Source: Stereum hirsutum FP-91666 SS1
Lineage: Eukaryota > Basidiomycota > Agaricomycetes > Russulales > Stereaceae
DNA length: 64,000 bases
Direction: 5' to 3'
Assembly: GCF_000264905.1 (NCBI RefSeq)
Contig: NW_006763144.1
Location: 186,001 to 250,000 of the forward strand
Shown here one piece after another: positions 24,666 through 36,678 of this stretch (the first letter of the stretch is position 1; every line of letters begins with the position of its first letter). The notes beneath the pieces are model-generated. The model was not told the DNA's origin. It made no database searches and worked only from the letters and a program-made list of their open reading frames with translations. The translations under genes were made by a program, and so were the position numbers.

Positions 24666-25179
24666 AAGCGATAGCGTATCCCGGACAAGTCTGTCGAACC
24701 TGGCTGCTGGTCTTGTCTTTCTTATGGCTCTTGCTACTGCTTCAAAAATGTCTTACTTATGGCGAACGGTAATCGTAGGCCGCTGGTCCCTTCGTTTTTG
24801 CATCGACGTGCGTTTATGAGGAGAACTTGGCATCAGCGTTGCCTCCGAGTCTCACTGCCTCCAGGATCCAATACAAAGACATTCCTCCAATCGACCCCTC
24901 CTGGTCGTTTGGTTTGGCTACAGCGCGGCTGCGTAGTGGGTACATCGCGGTGCTAGAAGTCCGACAATCGTGTGGTCGCCGTCTTGCATGGAGATACTTC
25001 ATTCAGTGGTCTGCGCTGCACAAACTCACTCTGTTTCGTGGAAACGGTCAACGTTTACTGCGACAGTCTACATCTCTTTCCACATAAATATGGGGCAAGA
25101 CTCGCTGATAGTCTGCGGCCCTCGTTTCTTCCGATCTCTTCGTGTCATTGCGTTCTCAAACCACCTTGAATCTCTGGCC

Positions 25180-26002
25180 ATGTTTAGTCGTCTCGTTTCC
25201 ATCCCTACCTTTTTCTCAGCGCTCTCCCTATTCACGGCTACCGCTGCCCTCAACGTTCCTAGACAGTCAAGCACCAATCCATGCTCTGCCTTTCCAGGAG
25301 CTGGGTCGCTCAACGCCTTGAACTTCATGTTGGCGGCGTTGAACACCACTCTACCCAACGCAAATACCACCGGAGCTTCGGTCATCTTGGGTTAGTCTCT
25401 TCCACTACAAAATTTTCATATCTACTACTAAATCTATAGTACTGAACATAGTTCTTACCACTTACAGCAGGTGCAGGTGCCATCGATGGTGCTGAATTTT
25501 ATGGGCTCGTCGTAAATGGGATATCAAAAGGCGCGGCGAGGATCCCAAGCTGACTTTGTCCCTCTATGTGCGCGGGTGAGTAGACGCAAGCTAGCTACCC
25601 TTACCCGCCAACCTACCCGCTCTTTAATATGACCAACGGTGGCCTCCCAGCTGCTCCCTTGGTCTGGGGTACCGAAGTCTCTTCTGGCGCTGTACCAGGC
25701 TTTCTTTCCACGTCTCTTGAAACGCCCAACCCTGCTGAGATCTACTGCTCTGTGGTATGTGCATCAATTGCACCTCATCATCCCGCAGGTTTACTAAAAC
25801 CCACGATTAACAGACCGTTGATGGTTACGAACATCCTACCCTCGCCGTCAACGGACGTACCGACCCTTTCAGCGTGTGCAGGGAGTATCCTTGCGAGTCC
25901 ACGCCCTGGGAAGCGGTCTACTATAATGCCACCAATGGCTCTTCTACGTGCGGCGCATCTCCGGCTTGCTACCCCGTCGTCCTTTCCATCGTCTTTGCTT
26001 GA
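25180..26002 (+). pseudogene. Damaged secreted-protein gene
   Basis: Exon 1 (25180-25390) encodes a signal peptide (MFSRLVSIPTFFSALSLFTA) and a mature start with TNPCSAFPGAG. Exon 2 from 25471 (GAGAIDGAEFYGL) then meets a stop at about 25550. Downstream, in-frame coding resumes (FNMTNGGLPAAPLVWGTEV), is spliced at a GTATGT donor near 25753, and ends with SSTCGASPACYPVVLSIVFA and a stop at 26002. The two halves look like one small secreted fungal protein with several glycosylation sites. I find no set of introns that joins them without a stop, so it is called broken. An undetected intron or a sequence error is possible. Confidence 0.45.
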
Positions 26003-26544
26003 CCCGACTTGGTAGGCAAGGATGGATATGGAGGTAGTATACGTATCAATGCGGGATCTCTCGGTTGCATGATCTCGTGTCGATTTTCGTGAATTGCGCC
26101 ATGGAATAATATGGATCGTTCTCGAATTTTTCATCGTGTGGGGTCGACACCTGTTCTCCATCTTCAACGTGTACTCCGTCGGCACGACGAAGGAGCAAGG
26201 TGTCACACCCCACCACTTTCATCGCTGGCGCCTCCATGAAATTCACCGTCAGGCTTGAGTGAAGATACGCGTTAACGCGATGCAACGCGAGGTCGAGGGA
26301 GGTATTGCAGTAGGGTTGGTGCGAAGACGAGTTCCCGAGGTCATCAGACGACAAGTCAAATCCTCACAAGCGGGACTAAGTAGACGCAAAGGCACATCGT
26401 TGACGAGTTCGGGTAAGAATGGCTGGCTGGAATCCTTTGTGGTATCTGATGAGACATCAGGCTGAAGCGATGGAGTAGAAATAAATAAGAGTTTATAAAC
26501 ATTGTGTAATTGTACAGTGAGTATGAATGTGACGTCGTGACGTT
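26003..26544. other. Intergenic, no gene seen
   Basis: Lies between convergent coding regions. Open frames on the two strands shadow each other and show no family features. Probably 3' UTR sequence. Confidence 0.4.
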
Positions 26545-27558
26545 TCAATACTTCGGGAACACCCTACACACAGCAGCATACCCGGCCAACTCCTCCGGAT
26601 ACGATCCGACCACCTCATTCCTCGCCTCCAGCCAGCTCTCAGGCAACTCGTTGTAAATGCCCCTATTCCAGCCAATAGCCTCCCACCACTCCGGACACCA
26701 GCCCGCATTCTCCCAGTCGATGAGGGCGACTATCTTCCCACTCTTCACCAACACGTTCCTCGGCGCGATATCTCCATGGGTAAACACGGTCCTATACCCT
26801 CCCTGGTGCGCACGATGGATGATCTTGTCGAGGAGTGGCCAGTCATTGCGACGGGATTCGACAGCGCGGGCTTGGCCAAAGCCAAGATGATCGTGAAAGG
26901 CGTGTATGGAATCGAAGGGACCTATAGCCTTGTTGGAACTAATTCCAACGTCCCTCATCCTCGACCCATCGATCGACTCGACCCTCCCAGGTCTCGGCGG
27001 CTCAAGACTCCTCATCTGCCTCACATACCCCTTCAACTCCTCCAACAAGCCCGGCCAATCCTTCTCAGGCGCGTACTGCATCTCGTACCCGTCCACATAT
27101 TCCATATCCAACGTCATCCCCAACCCGCCCGCGAACTCCGATTGCGTTACCTCGAGCACTTTCGGCACGGGGATGGTCGTGTGACGAGCGACGTACTGCA
27201 TTGCCGCGACTTCGGACGGTAAGACGCGGTGCTTACGCATGATCGTGTCCCCTATTTTGACCACGCGATCCTCTTGGCGGCCGCTGGAGGATAGACGACG
27301 ACGGGACTCGGAGACGCGGGCTTTGAAGCGGGTCGCGACGTTCTTGAGACGGGAGGCAGAGGACGACGCACGACGTTTAAAACCGGAGATGGAAGTGGGG
27401 GTGCTGGGTTTAGAGGATTCTTCAGAGTCGAGGGCGTCATCGTCGTCGAAGACTGGGTATTCTGTGTTGACCCTTCATGCGAGTCAGTAAGAGCCAGATT
27501 TTGAGAATGTGACAACTAACCTAAGAGGGAGTGGGGGGGAGGGCGATCCTGAGGACAT
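26545..27558 (-). CDS. Aminoglycoside phosphotransferase (APH)-fold kinase
   Basis: Protein-kinase-like small-molecule phosphotransferase. Exons 27521-27558 and 26545-27472 join across a 48-base intron to give 321 residues. Residues 13-80 are Ser/Arg-rich and acidic. The kinase lobe begins at KIGDTIMRKH and continues through EVAAMQYVARHTTIPVPKVL. The catalytic loop is HGDIAPRNVL and the metal-binding segment ALIDWENAGW. WWEAIGWNRG follows, which is typical of fungal APH-like proteins. Many paralogues occur in basidiomycetes and their substrates are generally unknown, so an antibiotic-resistance role should not be assumed. The downstream in-frame ATG near 27240 would lose the nucleotide-binding lobe. 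Confidence 0.9.
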
Positions 27559-27685
27559 TATGGTGACTGTCCTGGAGGATTGACTGCGAGGTGGGAGGAG
27601 TGAGTTTCGCATAGACGGATGATGGGCGGACGAGTATTCACAGCAAACAGGGGTACTTGTTCCTTCAGGTCTGATCGAGCTCGGC

Positions 27686-27693
27686 TTATATAC
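27686..27693 (-). promoter_or_regulatory. TATA box of the APH-fold kinase gene
   Basis: TATATAAG on the minus strand, about 130 bases before the start codon. Confidence 0.6.
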
Positions 27694-28523
27694 CGAGACA
27701 GTAATATTCGATGACCTGTGACCCACAGTTATTTTCGGATTATCAGGCCGTTCCGGTATAAACGGGATGTTGAAACCCTTGGTTTTTATGATAAACCGTT
27801 TACGTTGATAAGTAACAGCGTCTGTAAATGCACCGCAGTGTCAACGTCCGGGGTAACTGAGCATTGTATGAAATGCAACGTGCGCATCAGTGATGCTCAT
27901 CTCCTGAATGACCCGACGGACAACCGCGAAAGTGGTGAGTCTATGAAAAGCACACCTTGATTTTCGCAGTCGATGAGAGGGTTTGCATGGACCGCTAGGC
28001 AGGACTGGTCAAGTAAACAAGAACGCCACACAACAGGATGTAGAATCTATGAGGTGGCACAATCACATATGAGCATTATATGTGGCCCAAGTCAGGCTGA
28101 AAGATAATGGCAATCGAAATACGACTGCGTTACCTAGATTTCTCCAATCGAGAACCGCAATGCAATTTCGCCAAGAGAGACCGAACGAGAGTCGGATATA
28201 AGTACAAGGAACGTGGATAACACACGACCTGCTTAGCAAGAGTGTCCTCAGTACATACGGTAGATCTTAGTTTTGAAAGTAATCTAGGCTTACTTCAAAG
28301 TCACTGATCACAACCTTCACCGAGCACGACAATGGCAAGGCGATGATATCGATGGTGGTACAGATGCAAGACGAGTGGCCCCGAATTTCCATTATACATA
28401 GCCGCAAGCGCTCGACAAATTACGTAATAAACAGCCCTCATCACTGACGGGCTCTGTTCGCCAGCCCTCCCGCTGACGATAACCACAACGGCGACAGCGA
28501 CAATCTAGTCATCGTCAGCAACG
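27694..28523. other. Divergent promoter region, no gene seen
   Basis: Separates two divergently transcribed genes. Only short frames without features. No repeat or RNA recognised. Confidence 0.4.
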
Positions 28524-29944
28524 ATGCTCACCTTCCTCTCATTACCCCTTCTTTCTCTCCTCGCTGTCGCGTCCCTTGTCGCCGCTGACGACACTGATAC
28601 TTGCGATACCGCGAATACCGGTCTCCGTGTCGGCACTTTACAGTACACGTCTGATTGCAATGCTACGACTTGGTGCAACTCTGGAACTTGTCTGAATAAG
28701 AAATGTCGCAGAGACGAATATCCCCTTGGATGGCCGAGCACTATCGATATGCCGGATCGGTGCGGTACGGGGACGTTCTGTCCTGACGAGGAGAGCGAGT
28801 GTCTGCCACAGTTGGCTGTTGGAAGTGCTTGTCAGTTTAACAGGGATGGTGCGTACTCTTTCATTTTTAGAGCGTGCATGTACTAATATCTAAATTTTCT
28901 ATGTGTAGATGAGTGTGAGGGTCCGCCCGACTTCGCTGACTTGAGAGACACAAGCTCACGCGGTCTCAATGTCAACGGCTCCATCTGCCTCAACTTCGTC
29001 TGCACGTGCGTATAGGTTGTCTATCCTCAGAGGTTGTACTGAAACGAGACAATATTTGATGGTCAGGTATGCGAATGTGACCGTCGGGCAGACATGCCAG
29101 GTTGAGAACACTGGATACATCGCATATGGAGCCGACAATGCCGAATTCGTTGACATTGTGTCTCGGTAGGCACTTTCTTCTTAGTCTGACTTTTAGGAGG
29201 GCCATCTTCTTAATCACTAAATCCCCACAGCGACAACTGCAAGATTGGGCTCTACTGTGACACGAACTCGAAGGTCTGCATCCAACAGAAGGAACAGGGT
29301 GACAGCTGTGATGCCGACAAGGAATGTTTGACGTACAACTGCGACTCCAAGGGCGTCTGTGGCTTGGACCCCTCCCTTCCACTGACCTATCCTGCCTGGC
29401 TCTATGTTATTGTTGGGATTGTTTTGTTCGGAGGTATGAACATCGTGACGCAAGGTTATATAGTATCATTTTCACTAATGCGCCATAATTACAGGGATGT
29501 TCTTGACGCTCTTCATCCTATTCTTCTTGCATCGCCGTCAGCGTGACGCCGAGCGGGAGAAGCGTCTCCAATACTGGCGTGAACAGGCGCGTTTATCTAT
29601 TCCCACATTTGCTTTTGACATCACTGACACGACGTCATCCTTAGAATGCCTTCCGACAAAACATCCTGTCTATGCGCGACACTGCTCGTGCCTCCATCTT
29701 CTCCATGTCGGGCGCCATGACTCCTCACTCGAACCGTACAACTATCTACTCCCAAGCTGGAGGCGACTCTGAATCTACGGCCCCAATGCTGCACAAGAGC
29801 AGTGGATTGAGGCAGGGATACGTCAACGAGGGTGCGAGCAGGGAGGACTCCATGTACGATGATCAGTATGAAGGTGAGGGGGGAGGGCACAGTGGCCAGA
29901 GCAGAGAGGGGAGCGAAGCGATGTATGCCGAGAAGAGGTTCTGA
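28524..29944 (+). CDS. Cysteine-rich type I membrane protein, unrecognised family
   Basis: Six exons (28524-28848, 28909-29005, 29067-29165, 29231-29433, 29495-29586, 29645-29944) give 371 residues. A cleavable signal peptide (1-21) precedes an ectodomain of about 200 residues dense in cysteine (CDTANTG, CNSGTCLNKKC, CGTGTFCPDEESEC, CKIGLYCDTNSKVC, CDADKECLTYNCDSKGVCG). One membrane helix (about 226-252) follows. A basic stop-transfer (HRRQRDAEREKR) and a Ser/Gly-rich cytosolic tail of about 110 residues end the protein. The last intron appears to be GC-AG (CAG|GCGCGT at 29587). The Cys spacing resembles small EGF- or dickkopf-like modules, but no family is certain. A role as a cell-surface or wall-sensing protein is inference. 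Confidence 0.85.
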
Positions 29945-30512
29945 TTGATGGACTGTGGCGTTAGAGATGTGCGTATGGAGGGTACCGCGGCCAGTTCTTT
30001 TCATCGTATGGAACATTTTCTGTTTTTGGCCTCTTTTTCTTGTTCTCGTCTGCGTTCTCCCTGTTCCCTTTGACTTTCGTTGATCTTGCCTCCTCGCGTC
30101 TCCCACACCCATTTTAGCAGCTGAAGTTCTCGGTCGGACATTGATAGTGGTCCTGATATTGTGTACTTATCCACGCATGCCGTCGTTTATTTCCTCCCTA
30201 ATATGATACCTGCGTAATCCATATCATCCGCTCACTTTCCCCTGAAACCCTCTAGTGCAAGCAAGCTAGAAAGCTGATTTTCAGGGGCGATATTGCTCAC
30301 TAAGTGGTAGCCGATAAAACTAAGTATGTCTTGGGCCACATTGCAGAGACGAGATTCTTCGGTGTGAAGTTGGTGTGAAGCGTGTGTCGCATTGTACAAA
30401 AATGTTCGATTTCTCTTAACCTGCTACTGAATACTATCCATAAGTCGTTCGTTATGACAACCCACTCCAGCATTTTTGTTTCTCCAGTTACGCCTTTCCC
30501 TCCTCAGTAACC
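29945..30512. other. Convergent 3' intergenic region
   Basis: Between the 3' ends of two convergent genes. No coding or RNA feature seen. Confidence 0.45.
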
Positions 30513-32782
30513 TCAGTCTGCGTCATCTTGAAGGGCATATCTCCGCTGAACCAACATCACAATGATAGTATCCCACGACGCAAGCGACTTTTCTTTCTCT
30601 GCGACAAATGGCGCCCTAACGGTACCATCATCCGCGTCCGGAAAAGGTGATATCTGCTCGATGTCCGAGAGACTCACTGGGTGCGTCGTGATGAATATTT
30701 TCACGAAGCCAACGTCGATGTCTTGGTTATCCCGCAGAAAAAACTTGTGCGGGGCGCTGCCACCCGTACCGTAACCTATTGCCAACGATCCTCCTGATGG
30801 AAGGGGCGCATCTACCTCTCCTGGTCCTGTTGGGGGCTCATAATACGGCACTGTCATAGTGTGATGTCAGCAACGCAATCCTGTCGTAGAAGAGATGATA
30901 AACTTGCTGATGCTCAAATCACTCATATCGAAGTAGTACACAGAGCAGTATAGATCAACGTGCCCCTTATTTTTGATATTGACGCCGTAGAGTGCGTCGT
31001 CCACGACCATGTCTACAGCATTGGCCACATTGAGGTTCTCTGCACCGTCATCCGGGATGTGCATGAGTGGGGACCCCTCAACCCATTCGTCCGGGGATTC
31101 CTGCAACCTGAAAACATCGACTTCAACCATATCACGGAGAGGTTGCTCCTTCAAGGACGCGTTCGAACGACGAAGATGCCAGTAGAAATGCGCGGCGGAC
31201 TGGAGGATTGGATGGACATCTCCGGCGGTGGGAGGGACGGTGTAGGGCATAACGGTGAGCCCATACTGGACGCACAGGTCGTTGGTTATGTTGAAGACGA
31301 CCTGGCCAGAGTCGTCAAGTGCGATATCGAGTTCCGCAGTGTCCTTGTCAACTAGGACGATTTGTTTCGTGTTGGCGGCGGTGGAATTCATTCGTTCGTA
31401 AATTTCTTCGAATAATGTGACGAGCCTCCTGTCATCCGCAATATGGACACGTAGATCCTCTTCATCTCCAGCGTGAGTCTGCATCGCCCAGGCCGGTTCC
31501 TGCAGCTCGAGTCTGGTGCTGTCTTGGGCAGCGACGAGCTCTGTCATGAGCGGGGACACGTTCGTCGCAATCAAGCTCCCGAGAGGGGTAGACTCGTCCT
31601 CGGCGGAGCTAGCATCGCGATAGACGTCGTACCGGCTGTGTTTGGTGACGCCCTGAGCAGCCCCCGCCCGCATCAAGTAGCCTCGTCCTCCTAAAAGTTG
31701 CCTGACGGGATACATTTTGCGTCCACGGCCAGGTGCCATTCCGTTGAAAACGATCCGACCCTGGTTATTACCTTCGCATTGTGGGTTCTGCCTGTATTGG
31801 CGGAATCAATTCATGGTGTTCGACTCGGAAAAAAAGGTTTGACCTACCCTGGCAACTGCGAAAGCGGAATCCTCTTCATAACCTCATAGTATGTGGCCCT
31901 CTCAACTCCAAGGCTCCTGAACGTTCTTAGTAACGCATGGGTAAACCGTCCTCTGCCTTGCCTTTCGATAGCCTTCTCCTTTGCTCCACATGCCGCTAAT
32001 AAAACGTGCGACCGTAAGGCCTTGTGTCGAGATTCAGGTGCAACGGCGATCCCTCGCGGATTGAACTCTGCGTCGACGTCGGGAGGAAGAGGGTTGATTT
32101 CGATACCACGGACGAGAAGGGTAGGATCGGGCGGATCCGCTCTCGTGCCAGAGGCCGAGTGACAGCAGTCGAAGATGATGGTCTAAGAACACTGAGCAAC
32201 GGACTAGCGTTTGAGGACAAGTTCACTCACAATGTTGTCGCCCTTGCTATCGGCTAACTCATTGATGAGGTGGCCTATAGCGCGATCTGTGATAGGCTGC
32301 TGGGGTTTGCCATCGGATTGCTTCACCCCATAGTCGTGAGGTATAAGACACTGGATCTTTTCAGCGTTGCTTTCCACCGACCAACCCTCAGGGGCGTCGC
32401 TCGAGCCTCCGTGGCCAGAGTAATAAACAAGAATAGGGTCATATTTATGGATGAGGTCGTCCTTTTGTAAGTCGGACCATGCTTTTATGATACCATCGCG
32501 CGTGGCTTCCTCGTTGTGGAGGCGTCTGATCTGCTCGAAGGGCACGAAGAGGTCATGTTCTAAGAATGATTGGACTGCTTCGGTATCAGCCACAGCGCCT
32601 TTGAGGTCTTTCACTTCTGGATGGGTGTATTTGTCGATGCCGATGAGCAGTGCCCAGAGAGGTGGAGCTTTCCTGGATGAAACGTGTTAGAACTAACATA
32701 ACACAAGCAAATAACGAGGGTACCCCTTGATGGTGATGGTTTGGTGCGGGTCGCTGCGATGCTCTGAAGGAGAGGAAGCCAT
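30513..32782 (-). CDS. Caspase-domain (peptidase C14, metacaspase-like) protein with long C-terminal extension
   Basis: Predicted cysteine peptidase. Exons on the minus strand are 32724-32782, 32231-32672, 31848-32182, 30908-31791 and 30513-30850, 685 residues in all. The caspase fold starts almost at the N-terminus (WALLIGIDKYTHPEVKDLKG) with no prodomain. The dyad is His107 in ILVYYSGHGG and Cys174 in IIFDCCHSASGTR. The p20-like part ends near residue 280. About 400 further residues form an extension without catalytic motifs; it ends in a beta-rich segment (GGSLAIGYGTGGSAPHKFF, then DVGFVKIFITTHPV). The last intron starts with GCAAGT, a GC-AG intron. Basidiomycetes carry many such caspase-like paralogues, some linked to cell death or NLR-type proteins. 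The function here is unknown. Confidence 0.9.
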
Positions 32783-33341
32783 ATGAAGGAAGGTGGACAG
32801 TGCTGCTAGAGGAGGCTGCAGTCAGAGTGTAAGTACAGAAAGTGTGGGGACGAAGACGTCAGAGCGGGATTCTTAAACAACAGGGCTGGATCCAGGGCGT
32901 GATGGCGGCGCAAAATAAATCGTGAGAGGCTACCGTGAAACGCCGGACAAAGATGCCCTATATAAAGTATGTCTGTGCTCAAGTGGCAAAGGCGTGAATA
33001 AGGCGTGGAGTTTATGATTTTAGCAATCATGCAGGGTCTCGGCTTCTGAAGGTCGAAAGCCCAACACCGGTACATCTGACATGGGGCAGTTCAAAGTGGA
33101 TGAATCAGCCATAGAAAAAAAAACTGCGCTGATGCCTGCATGTATCACAATTCGATTGAAGCAATGTCGACTGCGTTCCAGGAGAGCATCCGAGCGTCAA
33201 GCAGCCACTTTGCATAGCATACCACACATTAACCGCAGATCTGCGGAACTAGTATCCAGTGCATCAGAGTGCGGTCCACCGAGCACGCCAGGAGCCCAAT
33301 AAGCCACCGCCGATCCTCAGCCGAAATAATCAGAGGTTATC
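32783..33341. other. Divergent promoter region
   Basis: Between the caspase gene start and the TATA box of the small acidic protein gene. No gene seen. Confidence 0.4.
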
Positions 33342-33350
33342 TATATAAAG
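33342..33350 (+). promoter_or_regulatory. TATA box of small acidic protein gene
   Basis: TATATAAAG, 92 bases before the ATG at 33442. It supports transcription of the small gene that follows. Confidence 0.6.
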
Positions 33351-33441
33351 AGCGACGAGCCCTAAACCCGCCCACATTGTCAAACACTCTGCGCCGCAAC
33401 ACGCATATTCTCCGAATCACATACTTCCCTTAAATAAAGAC

Positions 33442-33846
33442 ATGCAGAACGATGAAAAGGCAGTCAGCGTTATGACCGGAGACCAGACCCAGGAAGAGCA
33501 GTAAGTTCCATCAAGTCCTCATGCTCACATGAATAGCGAGCTGATAAGACTTCACCAAGGAACCTGGCGGAACACAGAGACGACGACCAGTCTCAAGATA
33601 TCACGCCGACGGGTGAAATCCACCCTGATGCGTGGGACAGGTAGGTTTTTTTAAAACAGACCTCGGCGTCCTGAGGCACTAACAAAGGCTTCCTGGGCGA
33701 CAAGCGACGCTGATTCCGAGGAGGAAAGCGAAGCAAAGGTTAAGGGCGACAAAGAAGATGAAAGAGCACAACATGGCTTCACTGTCCCTGTTTCCAAACC
33801 ATCAGTACCAACCAAGCCTACGAAGCCGAAGCCTTCCGGTTCATGA
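33442..33846 (+). CDS. Small acidic protein, unrecognised
   Basis: Three exons (33442-33500, 33560-33640, 33705-33846) give 93 residues. The product is strongly acidic in the middle (HPDAWDSDADSEEESEAK) with a Lys/Pro tail ending KPTKPKPSGS. It has no signal peptide or membrane segment and looks disordered. The second intron can use either of two acceptors. The one ending at 33704 keeps the acidic frame. The one ending at 33687 opens a longer, basic frame to 34000 that looks less like a natural protein. A good TATA box at the expected distance is the best evidence that this is a gene. Confidence 0.5.
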
Positions 33847-34636
33847 GGTGGAGGCTCGTCTAGATAGAGTCCCCAAGTTATGGGTTGGAGAAGAGGGAGT
33901 GGAAGAAGAGGCTATGGAGGTAGCGGACTCTGCGACCGTTTCAGAAGCTGAAGCTCAAAAACCAGGATGTACTATTTTGCGGTGTTATATGGGTGCATGA
34001 AGGTCGATCCGCACGTACCAGTATTGTGTATATGTAGGGCATGTTTATATTGTCACTCTTGACGGACCCTTCAATATTTGTTCAAGTTGGAACTTTTCAG
34101 ACGTACGACGCATCGCGTCCGAGTCTCTTGGGAACAAATCGCTTTCTGGTCAATGCCGCAGCGCGTAGGGTGCAAGGATAAGAGAGCCCTGTGTTAGCAA
34201 AGTCTTCCATAAGACCTAGATCAAGAACGAGGACTAAGGTGTCCAGCGAGTGTTAAGTATTGAGGATAGGGAGGGATAGCCGCGAAGATAAACGTCGTGG
34301 CGTGTGGCAGCGTGTGGCGCAACGAAGCGTCGAATCTCGTGAGAATTCCTCGCCAAATACGGTGAAATATTTGTCTCATTTCATTCTGCTTCTGCCACTT
34401 GAGAACTAGGACACTGTGATGTTTATCTCTTTATGTTTCACGCTGGAGACCTACGGCCAACGGCATATATTATATACTCTTTGGATCACTGCGCTGATGC
34501 CAATGTAATCGAACGGTGAACTGAAGAGTCTCTCGACTCGGAATCTCGATGCGCCGCTGATCGACTTCCGGAGGGTATCACATTCTCAACCATCTTGAAT
34601 TCTTGTTCATTTGTCTCCCAATTTCTCTCCTGTGGC
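33847..34636. other. Intergenic region with clustered GTGGC motifs
   Basis: No gene. GTGGCG, GTGGCA and GTGGCGC occur at 34297, 34304 and 34314, about 320 bases before the peroxidase start. A TATATTATATAC stretch at 34465-34476 may be part of the peroxidase promoter. Confidence 0.4.
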
Positions 34637-36211
34637 ATGCTTTCATTGTTGGTCCTGCTTCTTCGCGTCGGCGGTGTCTTACTTCTATCGGCCCAGCTGC
34701 AGGTCGCCCGCGGTGCGTCTAGTTCTCTCCGACTGTCTGTCCAAACTTCCCTAGTTTCAACAACCACTCATTAGTTGGGAATGACAACTTCTGTACCATG
34801 GTACAGGTATTTCGATCGGCTCAAGCCGTAGAGAAGCCTGTCCAGACGGAATTCACTCGACCAACAACGCCGTCTGCTGTCCTCTCTTTGCCCTCCGGGA
34901 CACACTTCAGACCAGCGTGTTCGAAAATACATGTGGCGCCAACTCCCGCCTAGCACTTCGTCTCACGTTTCACGATGCACTGGGGTATTCAACGACGCGT
35001 AACATGGGAGGCGGATCCGATGGTTCTATCATTCAATACGCGGAGATCGAGACAGCATACCCGGCGAATGCGGGGTTGAATGGCATTATTGGACAGTACT
35101 TGGACTTTTACAAGAATAATCAGGTCCCGCTCAGCTATGGAGATTTGTGAGTGGGTGTCTTAGCGATGTGCAGTCTCTATCTGTTCTCATACGACTTGTG
35201 CGAACTAGTATTCAGTTCGCGGGTGCCGTAGCTATGACCAACTGTCCAGGATCTCCAACGTTACAATTCTTCATGGGTCGCCCCGACGCTAAAGGACCTG
35301 CATTGAATGGAGCAATATCTAATGCACCTGGTTATCATTCCGCACCCAGTCCCTTCGTCCGAATTACTCATGGACTACTTGGTTACAGACTCCTCGGATG
35401 TGATACTTGCCCGCTTCGCAGATGCAGGCTTCAACAGCGACGAAGTCGTGACTCTGTTGGCGTCGTAAGTTTTTTCACTTGTTTTGCTGTGGCCGTTGAC
35501 GAACCGATACTCTCAGACACTCTGTTGCCAAACAGTCTTCCCTTTCTAGTGCTCCTCTCGATAGCACGCCTGCTCTTTTCGACACGCAATACTATGCTGA
35601 GACCATGCTGAAGGGTACGGTATGGCCTGGGTACGTTGCAATTTATCATGCAGTCTTCGTGGCGCCCCTGAATGACCCTGACCTAGCGCTCCGAATATTA
35701 CTGGCGAAGTCATGTCTCCGACCCGCTCACAAGTACGACTGGCCTCTGACGTGTTCATCGCACAGGGTACCTGTCACTCTAACCGCCTATGTTCTTCTTC
35801 ATGCACATATCCTCATCTGTGGCAACACACCTACTTACGCACCTTTCACAGATCCTCGTACCGCTTGCAAGTGGCAAGGCTACGTCAACGATCAGCAAAG
35901 GATGCAGTCCGATTTCCAAGCTGCCATGCTCAAAATGTCGCTTCTGGGTCAGGATCAAAGCGCTCTCACTGACTGCTCAGACGTCATCGAGAATGCACCG
36001 CCGCTCCCTCAACCGGCGACATATTTTCCGGACAATTTCACGGTGGCGGATGTCAACCAAACAGTACGTCTGTTCGCATTTGGTTCGGCCATCACAACTC
36101 CGAGCTGATCTATATTCATGGTCACAGTGTTCTAGCACGCCCTTCCCAAATCTTCCATCCGCCCCAGGTGAGCGAGACGGTTTCTCTCCAAGACTTGGAC
36201 GACGAGACTGA
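34637..36211 (+). CDS. Class II secreted haem peroxidase, generic type
   Basis: Secreted haem peroxidase of the fungal class II family. Eight exons (34637-34712, 34807-35146, 35209-35330, 35389-35464, 35517-35630, 35687-35766, 35852-36063, 36128-36211) give 367 residues, the usual size. A signal peptide (residues 1-25) precedes the conserved disulfide-rich start CPDGIHSTNNAVCCPLFALR. The distal site is R77 and H81 in LRLTFHDALG. The proximal ligand is His206 in LLASHSVAK. FIQFAGAVAMTNCPGSP and the late CSSTPFPNLP are also typical. By position, the Mn-binding acids of MnP are Ala70, Leu74 and Ser212, and the surface Trp of LiP/VP is Thr201. It therefore looks like a generic peroxidase acting on phenols rather than a lignin-degrading enzyme. 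Confidence 0.92.
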
Positions 36212-36678
36212 TTGGCTGCTACCACCTAAAGCTCCCATCATTTCCGCCACCGCGGCCGATCGTTGAAGTTCTCGAAGGCTCACATCTAACCTGTTCCTCG
36301 TACATGATGACTCCCCGAGGCGGAGGACCTCATCTCTTCCCCATGCTATACCCAAGGACACACCGCCTCGCATTGCTAGCACCGCTCTTTCATTTTGTTG
36401 GGTCTTATGTGTCGTGATATTTTCCTGCCAAATGTTTTGCTTTGTTGTATCCTATCTGGTTGTATTCCGGGCTTGCTTATGTAGTTGATCGAAAGGCGTG
36501 CTTGATTACACGCACCATTTTGACCTTTCGAGAAGTGTGGCTCGTCCATATGGATCGTACCCAGTGCTGTACTGTGGCTTGGCTCCCTCCACTGAGGTCA
36601 AAACTCAAGCTTCCTACCAATAGGCCGAGAATGAAGATCAAACACGAAATACCCACCGAGAACGACTTCACAATAGTC
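36212..36678. other. Convergent 3' intergenic region
   Basis: Between the 3' ends of the peroxidase and J-domain genes. An overlapping pair of open frames at 36442-36713 shows no family features. No gene called. Confidence 0.4.

Noticed and set aside
26545..27558. Antibiotic-resistance gene
   Set aside because: The APH fold is widespread in fungi with unrelated substrates. Nothing points to aminoglycosides.
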